Below are positions 47,978-56,067 of a stretch of DNA of 64,000 nucleotides, one piece after another; position 1 is the stretch's first letter; each line of letters begins with the position of its first letter. The position numbers and the translations under genes were made by a program. The stretch covers positions 1 to 64,000 of the forward strand of contig JAFGNZ010000025.1 in assembly GCA_016926755.1 (NCBI GenBank), written 5' to 3'. The stretch comes from Myxococcaceae bacterium. GTDB taxonomy: Bacteria > Myxococcota > Myxococcia > Myxococcales > Myxococcaceae. The notes beneath the pieces were generated by a model. It did not search any database and had not been told where the DNA came from. It saw only the letters and a program-made list of their open reading frames with translations.

Positions 47978-47991
47978 GGTGTCAGACCCGC
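47978..47991 (+). promoter_or_regulatory. Possible sigma-54-like promoter for the sRNA
   Basis: GG (47978-47979) and GC (47990-47991) are separated by exactly 10 nt, the sigma-54 spacing. The flanking bases (GGTGTCAGACCCGC) match the full consensus poorly. A start about 12 nt after the GC would fall near 48003. Confidence 0.3.
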
Positions 47992-48002
47992 CCATTAGCG
48001 TA

Positions 48003-48094
48003 GGCGGTGTTGGGCGACCCGGTTCTCCTCACCCCTCCGTGCCGGGTCGCAGGCCGCACTCGGGTCTCCTCATCCGGGTGCGGCCTTCTTTTTG
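48003..48094 (+). ncRNA. Candidate small regulatory RNA with two anti-SD loops (Pxr-like)
   Basis: Two strong hairpins lie in tandem: GCGACCCGG/CCGGGTCGC (48014-48050, 9 bp, loop 19 nt), then GGCCGCACTCGG/CCGGGTGCGGCC (48052-48085, 12 bp with one G-U). The second is followed by TTCTTTTT. Both loops contain the identical octamer TCTCCTCA, complementary to Shine-Dalgarno sequences, and the first also has CCCCTCC. No ORF fits. A transcript of about 90 nt is inferred; its 5' end is a guess. Pxr, the Myxococcus developmental sRNA, is a stem-loop RNA of this kind in an intergenic region; the M24-to-STPK setting fits my memory of its locus, but I could not compare sequences. Confidence 0.68.
48052..48093 (+). 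terminator. Intrinsic terminator of the sRNA
   Basis: A 12-bp GC-rich stem with a 10-nt loop is followed at once by TTCTTTTT. It is the best intrinsic terminator I see in the window. A nearby CTTTTTG...CCAAAAAG could also stop minus-strand transcription. Confidence 0.8.
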
Positions 48095-48195
48095 TGCCCC
48101 AAAAAGACCCGTGGGCCCGGTGCCTGTCTCGGCTCCGCGCCCACGTGCCTTTCCCGTCCTTGTCGAGCTGACCGAGGGGGATGCCCTCGGGGCCT

Positions 48196-48488
48196 TTACG
48201 GAAGGAACCGGGTGACCGCCGCCCACTTGGAGGACGTGCCGGCCTTCATGTTCAGCAGGGCGGTAACGCCAATCACGCCCGCCATGCACACCAGGTTGAT
48301 CATACCCATGATGTCGCTGGCTTTCATCGTCCTCGCGGCCTTCTCTGGCGTCTCCTCGGTGGGGGTGGCACCTCTCTCGACAGGGACGCGGCCTTCCGGC
48401 GCCTGGCGGGCGAGGTAGGCCCCGCTGACGATGTTGGCGGCCCCAGCGCCACTGTGGCACCCAGCAGCACATCCTTGAGGGTAGGCAT
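48196..48488 (-). pseudogene. Small membrane protein, interrupted by an apparent single-base frameshift
   Basis: The start MPTLKDVLLGATVALG (ATG 48488) and the continuation AANIVSGAYLARQAPEG...KASDIMGMINLVCMAGVIGVTALLNMKAGTSSKW...RFLP lie in different frames. Adding one C to the run at 48441-48444 (one G on the coding strand) would join them into a 97-residue protein with two hydrophobic helices and a charged Pro/Glu linker. The track's 115-residue ORF has an unnatural N-terminus in the other frame. It follows the STPK gene on the same strand and may be its partner. Either a real frameshift or a sequencing error. Confidence 0.55.
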
Positions 48489-48598
48489 CTGCCCTCGCGC
48501 CGGGAGCGCGCCGGGTGAACACATGGAGCTGAGGGGGGCGCATGCCAGGGCCTCGGGAGGAGGGACCGGGGCTCGGCGGGTCGCTCGCCGGCGCGGCG

Positions 48599-51367
48599 CT
48601 AGCGATCGAAGCGGGTGTTGCGGATGTATTCCTCGCGCTCCTTGCGCGTCATGTTCGTCACGTCCACCAGATCCACCTCGAGCGCGCCCTCGTTGTCGCT
48701 CACCCTCATGTCCGGGAAGGTGCAGCGCAGCATCTCCATGCCGTTGAGCTGGTAGCGCTTGCCCGTCTCGAAGATGCGGTAGGTGGGGCGGGTGGTGGGG
48801 TTGGTGCCGGGCTCGAAGCACAGCGCGCGGCGGATGCGGCCCCTGCCGTCCTTGCGCAGCTCGGCGAAGTCGTCGCGCACGGTGAAGAGGTAGGTGGACT
48901 TCGGGTTGAGGCCGTGCAGCCAGACCTGGTGCTCGCGCTTGAGCCAGACGGCGTGCTTCTGCGCGTCGAAGGTGAGGTAGCGCGGCGGCTTCCACTTGGA
49001 CTCGCTGAGCTGGACGCGGACGGTGCCGCGGTTGTCGCTCAGCGGCGTCTCGTCCAGGGCGAAGACGTGCATCCGCCGGGCGCCCCGGATGACGCGGGTG
49101 GCGCCGGTGAGCAGGCCGAAGGAGTCGTCCGCGGGCAGCTCTCCCTCCAGGAAGTAGACGAGCGTGTTGGAGGTGGGACCGCCCGCCGCGTACGCCGCGC
49201 CACCCTCCGTGTTCACGGCGTAGGAGGTGCCCGGGTTCAGCTCGATGCTGGCCGTGGTGTACTCGGGGATGGGCAGGGCGTTGTAGATCGTGCGCAGCAC
49301 CAGCAGCCGCGTCGGGTAGACCACCTCGTTGTAGTCGAGCTCCTCCTCGGGCTTGATGGCGGACTCCGCCCCATCTCCCTCCGCGGCGCCCGTGCCCGCA
49401 TCGGCGCGCGTGGCGAGGGGGGCGACGGGCAGGGCAGGCTCGTCCGGCGTGTCGCTGGGCTTGAGCTCCGCGTGCATGGCCGGATCATTGCGGCCGCTCG
49501 GGGTGAAGCGCTTCGTCCAGGCCAGGTGGCCCGGCAGGGTGAGGACCAGGGTGTTGGCCTCGTCGACGATGAAGCCGTCGACGAACAGCGGCGTCTTGCC
49601 CCGGACGTCCCGGTTGTTGAGCTTCACCGTGGCGCCGGAGGGCGTGGAGGTGACCCAGATCGTCGTGGCGGGCGGGGGCGCCTCGGGCGGGGGGGGGCGC
49701 AGCACCACGTAGAGGACCATGATGGCCACCACCGCGAAGATGCCCAGGCTGATGTTGCGCACCAGCTTCTGCCGCCGGGCCGCGAGCTCCTCCTCCTTGC
49801 GCGCCTTGTCGGCGCGGACGGCGGCCAGCGGATCCGCGCCCCGGGCGGGTTGGGTGAGGGCGGGGGTCTCGATGGGCGTGTGGTGAGCAGCGGCCGCGGA
49901 CCGACTGCTCAAGGTGCTGTCCTCGAGCTGAGCGTCCACGGGCGAGATGAGCGAGGGGAGGCCCTCGGCGGGCGTCGAGTCCTCACGAGAGGCGCGGCGG
50001 GGCGGCGCGTCCGGCAGCGGGGGGCCGGAGCGCTCACCGCCCAGCGCCCTGCGCACGCCCGAGGTGGGCACTCCCCCGGGGTGGGTGACGCGCCTGCCGT
50101 TGCCCTGGCTGGTCACCCGCCGGAGGCCCGTGGTCGCCACCCGGGCTCCGGTCGAGTTGGGCGTGCGTGGGCCTCCGTCGCTGGGGGGCCTGGCCCCTCC
50201 GCCGCTGGGAGGGCGCTGGCCTTCATTGCCGCGCCCCGAGCCCGAGGGCGTCCGGCTGCCACCGCCCGGGGTGCGCGGGGTCCCCGGCGAGGAGAGGCGA
50301 GGACGGCCCAGGGTGAGGTTGGGGTCGGGGGCCTGCCACGCGGCGAGCTGCTCCGCGAAGGTGGGCGGCAGCTCCACCCTGCGGCCCTCGGCGCTCAGCT
50401 CCTCGGTGAACAGGTGCGCCACCAGCTGAGACAGGAGCGAGGGGGTGAAGCCCGGGTTCTCCCGGTAGAGCAGCCCCACCAGCGCCTCGCTGAGCGCCTT
50501 GGCCGTCTGGAAGCGGTCCTCGCGCCGGATGGCCAGGGCCTTGGCGATGATGTCTTCCAGCTCCGGGCTGATGGCGGGGTTCACCTGGGAGGGGGGCGTG
50601 TAGTCGCCCACCATGATGCGCGGCAGGACGGCGACGAACTCGCCCTCATACGGGCGACGGCCGCACACCGCCTCGTAGAGCATCACGCCCGCGGCGTACA
50701 CGTCCGTGCGCGCGTCCAGGTCCTGCCGCCCCTGGGCCTGCTCGGGGGAGAAGTACGGGTACTTGCCCTTCACCACGCCCGGCGACGTCTTCTGCTCCAC
50801 CAGGCTGGTGGCCTTGGCGATGCCGAAGTCGATGACCTTGACCTCACCCTCATAGGAGATGAGGACGTTGTCCGGCGACACGTCGCGGTGGACCAGGCCC
50901 AGCGGCAGCCCGTCCTCGCCCACCTGGCGGTGCGCGTAGTCCAGCCCATCGCACAGCTTGCTGATGACGTGCAGCGCCAGGGGGATGGGGAAGAAGGCGA
51001 CCCCCGTCTTGATCGCGCGGCGCAGCACCTTGGACAGCGGCTGGCCGTGAACGAACTCCAGGGCGATGAAGTACTGGCCGTCCACCTCGCCGAAGTCGAA
51101 GAGCTGGGCGATGTTGCCGTGCGTGAGGCTCATGGCCACCCGCGCCTCGCTGATGAACATCTGGACGAAGTCGTGATCGTCGGCGAAGTGGGGGAGGATC
51201 TGCTTGATGACGCAAGGCTTCGTCACGCCCGCCGCGCCCGTCATTCGCGCGCGGAACGTGACAGCCATGCCGCCTGCCGCGAGCCTGGAGAGCAGGACGT
51301 ACTTGCCAAATTGCTGTGGGCCGGATTCCGCCAAGGGTGCAGAGAGGGGGTTGGTGCCGCCGAGCAT
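48599..51367 (-). CDS. Membrane-anchored Ser/Thr protein kinase with PEGA domain
   Basis: About 922 residues. The kinase domain (about 20-290) has a G-loop-like LAAGGMAVTFRA, Lys in CVIKQIL, HRDVSPDNVL, DFGIA and SPEQAQG, so it should be active. A Pro/Arg/Gly-rich, basic linker (about 330-480) is followed by a single TM helix (ISLGIFAVVAIMVLYVVL, about 535-555) and a PEGA domain (TIWVTSTPSGATVKLNNRDVRGKTPL, about 568-635). A further beta-rich extracytoplasmic region of about 280 residues completes the protein. The outside part may sense cell-wall or other ligands. It is upstream of the frameshifted membrane gene on the same strand and faces the sRNA locus. Confidence 0.93.
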   Translation of the reverse strand: MLGGTNPLSAPLAESGPQQFGKYVLLSRLAAGGMAVTFRARMTGAAGVTKPCVIKQILPHFADDHDFVQMFISEARVAMSLTHGNIAQLFDFGEVDGQYFIALEFVHGQPLSKVLRRAIKTGVAFFPIPLALHVISKLCDGLDYAHRQVGEDGLPLGLVHRDVSPDNVLISYEGEVKVIDFGIAKATSLVEQKTSPGVVKGKYPYFSPEQAQGRQDLDARTDVYAAGVMLYEAVCGRRPYEGEFVAVLPRIMVGDYTPPSQVNPAISPELEDIIAKALAIRREDRFQTAKALSEALVGLLYRENPGFTPSLLSQLVAHLFTEELSAEGRRVELPPTFAEQLAAWQAPDPNLTLGRPRLSSPGTPRTPGGGSRTPSGSGRGNEGQRPPSGGGARPPSDGGPRTPNSTGARVATTGLRRVTSQGNGRRVTHPGGVPTSGVRRALGGERSGPPLPDAPPRRASREDSTPAEGLPSLISPVDAQLEDSTLSSRSAAAAHHTPIETPALTQPARGADPLAAVRADKARKEEELAARRQKLVRNISLGIFAVVAIMVLYVVLRPPPPEAPPPATTIWVTSTPSGATVKLNNRDVRGKTPLFVDGFIVDEANTLVLTLPGHLAWTKRFTPSGRNDPAMHAELKPSDTPDEPALPVAPLATRADAGTGAAEGDGAESAIKPEEELDYNEVVYPTRLLVLRTIYNALPIPEYTTASIELNPGTSYAVNTEGGAAYAAGGPTSNTLVYFLEGELPADDSFGLLTGATRVIRGARRMHVFALDETPLSDNRGTVRVQLSESKWKPPRYLTFDAQKHAVWLKREHQVWLHGLNPKSTYLFTVRDDFAELRKDGRGRIRRALCFEPGTNPTTRPTYRIFETGKRYQLNGMEMLRCTFPDMRVSDNEGALEVDLVDVTNMTRKEREEYIRNTRFDR

Positions 51368-51759
51368 ACCCCGGTTCCTGTCAGAAATCCGGAAGTTGCC
51401 AGATCAATCCGATCCCGGGTGGAGCTGCCTTGCCTGCTCAGAAAGTAGGGAACCGAAGCGGTGACATGGAATGCGTCAGGATAGGGGCTGATATCCCACC
51501 TGCGCTCTCGGGAGCTGCCTGCGCCTCGGCTCCGTAACGGCCAGAAGGTGATCGGGAGAAGCCGGGCGTTGCGGGCCGGGTGGAGGGGCCGGGGGGTTGA
51601 CCATGACCCGGGTTTGCTTCCTCAATAGGCCTCACACTTGTTCATGGAGTTCGTGCGGCGCACGGCCCTTGGCCGGTTATCTAGGCGCGCGGGACCGGAC
51701 GGATTCCGGGAGCGGGAGGACACGGCCGGTGCCTCCCGAGAGGACTCGAGGCGAGCCAC
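51368..51759. other. Divergent intergenic region between STPK and outer-membrane gene
   Basis: These 392 bp contain no credible gene. TTGACC (near 51597) and a TTATCT (near 51676) are possible promoter elements for the plus-strand gene but are not properly spaced to each other. No strong hairpin was seen. Confidence 0.3.
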
Positions 51760-52983
51760 ATGAGACACCCGCTGAGCTCCCTGCCGCGCCTGGTGGGGTT
51801 GGCGCTCATTCTGGCCCTGTGGCCGGGCGGAGCGAGCGCCGAGAATGACTCCACCTCTCCCGCGTCGGGTGGGGCGCCGGGCACCTCCGATGCGCCCCAG
51901 GCTGCCCCGGAGGTGGCGCGGGTCCCCGTGGCCTCCGAGGGGCTCGTGGGGGGGCTGCCCCCCCTGGTTCCGCGGGAGGGCTTGCGGCCGCGCCCCTCCT
52001 TCGAGGTGCTGCCGGTGGTGGCCTCGGTGGTGCCCGGGCTGCTGTTCCACGGGCTGGGGCCGCTCACGGCGGGGGATACGCGGACGGCGGGGCGGCTCTT
52101 CGCGCTGGAGGGCACGGGGCTGGGGCTGCTGCTGGGGGCGGGCGTGCCCATCGCGCTGACGGGGGCCTCCCGGCGCGTCATCGGCCCGCTGTACGGGGTG
52201 GCGCTGGCGGGCGTGAGCCTCTTCTCGGTGTCCGCCATGGCCAACATCTACTCGGCGGTGTCCCCGGCCTTCACCCCCGGGGTGGCCGCGCCGCGACTGC
52301 CGCCGCTGGAGCTGGAGTGGGGCTACCAGCACGTGCATGATCCGAACTTCGACTACCGCCACTTCCTGGCGCTGGGGGCCACGGCGCGCCTGTCCTCGGC
52401 GAAGCTGGAGGCGGCCGTGCGGCTGTCCCCGAACGAGGGCAACACCCGGGTGCGGCTGGGGGGCGCGTACCGGCTGATCGGAGAGCCCGAGCAGGCTCGG
52501 GGCTCGGCGGACGGCACGGCGTTGGACCTGGAGGGCGGGGTGCTCTACCACCGCTACCCCACGGAGGGCTTCCTGCTGACCGGTGGCGAGGTGGGCCTCC
52601 GGGGCCGGTACGCCATGGCGCGGCTGAGCCCGAGGCTGGAGGGCTCCTTCGCCGAGGTGAGCGTGGGCCTGGCCTTCCAGGGCTACAGCTTCTTCGGCCC
52701 CGCCTCCGAGGACGCGCTGCACCAGCAGCTGCTCTTCACCTTCGGCTACGGCGTGTACCTGGGGCGCGCGGGCCCGCTGCGCGGCGAGGCGCTCCTCTAT
52801 TACGACCACCGCAAGGATGACTACCCCGGCGGGGTGAAGGCCGGGGCGGGCGTGCCCGGGTACTTCGGCCTGCGGGGCCGCGTGCTGCTCAGCGAGCGCT
52901 GGGGCGTGTCCGCGGAGGTGCAGGCGGGGGCGGCCTACGTGGCGCGGCTGTCGGCGGTGTACGCGATCGGAGGTGAGCCGTGA
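51760..52983 (+). CDS. Predicted outer-membrane/envelope protein, unknown
   Basis: About 407 residues with a signal peptide (LVGLALILALWPGGASA). A low-complexity Ser/Ala/Pro linker (about 27-60) leads to two hydrophobic stretches (VLPVVASVVPGLLFHGLG, GTGLGLLLGAGVPIAL) and then a beta-rich C-terminal half with alternating strands (ELEWGYQHVHDPNFDYRHFLALGATARL...LLYYDHRKDD). It looks like a small barrel anchored by a helical region. Its stop overlaps the metallophosphoesterase start (GTGA), so the two are cotranslated. No family recognised. Confidence 0.75.
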   Translation: MRHPLSSLPRLVGLALILALWPGGASAENDSTSPASGGAPGTSDAPQAAPEVARVPVASEGLVGGLPPLVPREGLRPRPSFEVLPVVASVVPGLLFHGLGPLTAGDTRTAGRLFALEGTGLGLLLGAGVPIALTGASRRVIGPLYGVALAGVSLFSVSAMANIYSAVSPAFTPGVAAPRLPPLELEWGYQHVHDPNFDYRHFLALGATARLSSAKLEAAVRLSPNEGNTRVRLGGAYRLIGEPEQARGSADGTALDLEGGVLYHRYPTEGFLLTGGEVGLRGRYAMARLSPRLEGSFAEVSVGLAFQGYSFFGPASEDALHQQLLFTFGYGVYLGRAGPLRGEALLYYDHRKDDYPGGVKAGAGVPGYFGLRGRVLLSERWGVSAEVQAGAAYVARLSAVYAIGGEP

Positions 52984-54074
52984 GGGGCGTGTGGATGCTG
53001 CTGGCGCTGGTGCCGTTGGCCGGGTGCGTGCGGCCCGCGGAGGGGCGCGCGTTGACGGATCTGCAGGTGGGCCAGGCCGCGGGCGGTGGGCTCTCGGTGG
53101 TGGTGGAGGAGGGGCTGGCGGCGGTGCGGAGCCTGGAGCCCGGTGGGCTGACGCTGTGGGGCAACGCGCCGGCCTTCCGCGTGCGGGCCACCGCGGCGGC
53201 CGAGGCGCCCGAGTGGTGGACGCTCGTGGTGCGCAACGCCATGCCGGACGCGGTGCTGACGGCGGAGGCGGGCGGCGAGCCGCTGGAGGTGGAGGATGGG
53301 CCTTCGGTGCTACCGACGGTGAAGACGTGGCGCGTGCGCCTGGTGCGTGGCGCAGAGGCGCGCCTCACGGTGGCGCCGCCGGACTGGGAGACGCCGCGGC
53401 CGTTCCGCTTCGCGGCGCTGGCGGACGTGCAGGAGGCGCTGCCGCGCGTGGGAGACATCTACGCGCGGATGAACGAGGACACCTCCCTGGCCTTCATCTT
53501 CTTCTCGGGGGACCTGACCGAGCAGGGCAGCCGCGAGCAGCTGGAGGAGTTCCAGCACCGGCTGGAGGACTCGCGCATCCCGCTGTTCGCCACGCTGGGC
53601 AACCACGAGACGTTCAGCGGGGAGGTGGCGTACCACGAGTACTTCGGGCGCGGCAGCCAGCACTTCACCTTCCAGGGGATCCACTTCACGCAGCTGGACA
53701 CGGGCAACGGCACGGTGGATCCGGTGGCGGAGGAGATGCTCGACGGGTGGCTGGAGCAGGGGCGCGACGGGGTGCACGTGGTGGGCATGCACATCGCTCC
53801 GCTGGATCCGGTGGGGCTGCGCAACGGCTCGTTCTCCAGCCGCAACGAGGCGGCGGCGCTGGTGGGCAAGCTGGCGCGGGGCGGGGTGGATCTGACGATC
53901 TACGGCCACGTCCACTCGTACTACGCGTTCTCCAACGCGGGCATCCCCGCCTTCATCTCCGGCGGCGGTGGCGCCATCCCCGAGAGGTTCGATGGGGTGG
54001 GCCGGCACTACCTCACGGTGGACGTGGATCCGTCCAAGGGAGTGCCGGAGGTGGCGGTGGTGCGCGTAGACTGA
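52980..54074 (+). CDS. Metallophosphoesterase lipoprotein
   Basis: About 364 residues. The signal MRGVWMLLALVPLAGC has a lipobox (PLAGC). About 120 residues of unassigned sequence precede the calcineurin-like domain: FAALADVQ (motif I, normally DxH, here DVQ), FFSGDLTEQG (GDxx), ATLGNHETF (GNHE), VVGMHIAPLD (His) and IYGHVHSYYAF (GHxH). All other metal ligands are present. Motif I with Gln instead of His occurs in some extracellular phosphoesterases, but it may change metal use or specificity. It is coupled to the upstream envelope gene. Confidence 0.9.
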   Translation: MRGVWMLLALVPLAGCVRPAEGRALTDLQVGQAAGGGLSVVVEEGLAAVRSLEPGGLTLWGNAPAFRVRATAAAEAPEWWTLVVRNAMPDAVLTAEAGGEPLEVEDGPSVLPTVKTWRVRLVRGAEARLTVAPPDWETPRPFRFAALADVQEALPRVGDIYARMNEDTSLAFIFFSGDLTEQGSREQLEEFQHRLEDSRIPLFATLGNHETFSGEVAYHEYFGRGSQHFTFQGIHFTQLDTGNGTVDPVAEEMLDGWLEQGRDGVHVVGMHIAPLDPVGLRNGSFSSRNEAAALVGKLARGGVDLTIYGHVHSYYAFSNAGIPAFISGGGGAIPERFDGVGRHYLTVDVDPSKGVPEVAVVRVD

Positions 54075-54174
54075 GCCAGATCGCATCACCCAGCGCCCGT
54101 GCACCATCGAGGTGGGACCGGAGGCGTTCGTGCCCTACCAGGACTTCACGTTGGACATCCGCTGGGCAGCGTGA
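54070..54174 (+). pseudogene. Possible relic of a C-terminal coding segment
   Basis: A start-less frame after the phosphoesterase reads ...RPCTIEVGPEAFVPYQDFTLDIRWAA-stop. The composition looks like a genuine protein end, not random high-GC reading. It overlaps nothing else and has no start codon or ribosome site. It may be the remnant of a deleted gene; low confidence. Confidence 0.25.
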
Positions 54175-54297
54175 GCGCGCCGCTGACGGGCGGAGGAGAG
54201 GAGCGCGCCGGAGCCGATTTGTCGGCCTCGGAGACGAGCCTCTTGAAATGGGACTGAACATCTGTGCAGATGGCGGCCCCTACCTCGGAGGTCAGCC

Positions 54298-54813
54298 ATG
54301 TTCGATCCGTCTGGAAGTGATCCCATCTCCCCCGCGCTGCAGGATCTGCTGAAGCTGTTCGGCGAGGAGCTCGCCACGGTGAAGTTCCCGGACCTCGACC
54401 GCAAGGTGCTGGAGGAGGCGGCGGCGCGGGTGAAGGAGAAAGCGGTGGAGCTGGCGCATGCGCAGGCAGCGCTCGAGGCCGCGCGCCAGGCGCTGTACGA
54501 GAGCCAGGAGGCGCTGCTGCAGAAGGGCCAGCGGGCCCTGGCCTACGCGCGCATCTTCGCCGAGGAGAACGCGGAGCTGAGCGCGAAGCTGGAGGCCATC
54601 GGCCTGCCGCGTCCGGTGCGCAAGGCCCCGCGCGTGGAGGGCGCCACGGCGCTGGAGGCGCCCGCCGCGCAGGGGGAGGAGAGCGCGCCGCGTCGCCGGG
54701 GCCGTCCGCCGAAGGCCCGGACGAGCGCGCCGCTGTTCGCGGAAGGGGCCTCGCCCGAGCTGATCGCCGCCGTGGAGGCCGAGTCCTCCAACGGCACGCT
54801 GCACACGGCCTGA
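54298..54813 (+). CDS. Coiled-coil protein with AT-hook motif, hypothetical
   Basis: About 171 residues. The N-terminal two thirds are charged and heptad-like (KVLEEAAARVKEKAVELAHAQAALEAARQALYESQEALLQ), predicting a long coiled coil. A flexible linker precedes RRRGRPPKARTS, a classic AT-hook (GRP core in a basic context), so minor-groove DNA binding is likely. A short acidic C-terminus follows. It has GGAG before the ATG. It may be a small nucleoid-associated or regulatory protein, similar in spirit to CarD-associated factors. Partner unknown. Confidence 0.72.
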   Translation: MFDPSGSDPISPALQDLLKLFGEELATVKFPDLDRKVLEEAAARVKEKAVELAHAQAALEAARQALYESQEALLQKGQRALAYARIFAEENAELSAKLEAIGLPRPVRKAPRVEGATALEAPAAQGEESAPRRRGRPPKARTSAPLFAEGASPELIAAVEAESSNGTLHTA

Positions 54814-54969
54814 GTGCTCGTGGCGGTGGGGGGCTCGCGTTGGGGAGCGGACAGGGCAGGACGCTGATCCCGGACACTCCTCACCCCCCGCCACGTTGCC
54901 ACCGCAAAGGTGCATACACACCGTCATGGCTCCGGGTGGGGGTTGCCTTGGGGAAACAGGAGCCAGAGC

Positions 54970-56067
54970 ATGAAGACGCGCGTGTCCACCGAATCGTTGG
55001 AGGCCTCGGAGTGGTCCATCGCCTCGCCGGGTACCGCCTCTGTCTTCCAGTGGGACTACGACAGTGGGAGGAACCGGCTGCTCGCGCTCTATGAGAAGGG
55101 CAAGGCGAGGCAGTGGGACGCGAACGCGCGGTTGGACTGGTCGCGGCAGGTGGATCCGGACAACCCGCTCGGCTTTCCGGACTTCTACGTGGTGCTCCAC
55201 GGCACGGAGCTCTGGGAGCGGATGGACGAGCGGGCGCGCGGGGAGGTGCGGCGCCACCTGGACAGCTGGCGCTTCTCGCAGTTCCTGCACGGAGAGCAGG
55301 GCGCGCTGCTGTGCGCGGCCCGCATCATCCAGACGGTGCCGGATCTGGACGCGAAGTTCTACGCCTCCACGCAGGTGTTCGACGAGGCGCGCCACGTGGA
55401 GGTGTTCTCGCGCTACCTCCGCGAGAAGCTGGGGATGACGTACCCGATCAACCCGAGCCTGAAGACGCTGCTGGAGCAGGCGCTCGGGGACGCGCGGTGG
55501 GATTTGACGTACCTGGCCATGCAGGTGCTCATCGAGGGGCTGGCGCTGGCGGCCTTCGGGTTGATCCGGGACTTCGCCACCGAGCCGCTGGGGCGCTCGC
55601 TGACGGCGTACGTGATGCAGGACGAGGCGCGGCACGTGGCCTTCGGGCGGCTGGCGCTCAAGGATCTGTACCCGCGCCTGACGGAGCGGGAGCGTGATGC
55701 GCGGGAGGAGTTCGCCGTGGAGGCCTGCTACCTGATGCGGGATCGCTTCCTGGGGCAGGAGGTGTTCGAGAGGCTGGGGCTGGACGTGGCGGCGTGCGTG
55801 GAGCACATGCGGACGTCTGAGCTGATGCGGGAGTATCAGAAGATGTTGTTCTCCCGCATCGTTCCCACGCTGAAGGATGTGGGGCTGTGGGGGCCGCGCC
55901 TGCGCGGGGCCTTCGCGGACATGGGCGTGCTGGATTTCGGGGAGCTGGACACGGAGGCGCAGGGCCGGGCGGACGAGGACGTGGCGGCGGAGCTGGAGCG
56001 GCTGCGCGAGGCGCGAGGCGACTACGTGGCGAGCGTCACCGCCGCGGCCCAGGGGTCGGCGCAGTGA
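54970..56067 (+). CDS. Ferritin-like diiron protein
   Basis: About 365 residues from ATG 54970, with AGGAG 7 nt upstream. Two DEARH segments (VFDEARHVEVFSRYL and MQDEARHVAFGRLAL) and additional Glu residues in FLHGEQGALL and LIEGLALAAFG make a diiron four-helix bundle, as in AurF/ferritin-like oxygenases and RNR-R2-like proteins. It is probably an N-oxygenase or related O2-activating enzyme; the substrate cannot be read. It overlaps the convergent glycosyltransferase gene by 32 bp at the 3' ends. It is not ferritin itself, judging by length. Confidence 0.88.
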   Translation: MKTRVSTESLEASEWSIASPGTASVFQWDYDSGRNRLLALYEKGKARQWDANARLDWSRQVDPDNPLGFPDFYVVLHGTELWERMDERARGEVRRHLDSWRFSQFLHGEQGALLCAARIIQTVPDLDAKFYASTQVFDEARHVEVFSRYLREKLGMTYPINPSLKTLLEQALGDARWDLTYLAMQVLIEGLALAAFGLIRDFATEPLGRSLTAYVMQDEARHVAFGRLALKDLYPRLTERERDAREEFAVEACYLMRDRFLGQEVFERLGLDVAACVEHMRTSELMREYQKMLFSRIVPTLKDVGLWGPRLRGAFADMGVLDFGELDTEAQGRADEDVAAELERLREARGDYVASVTAAAQGSAQ

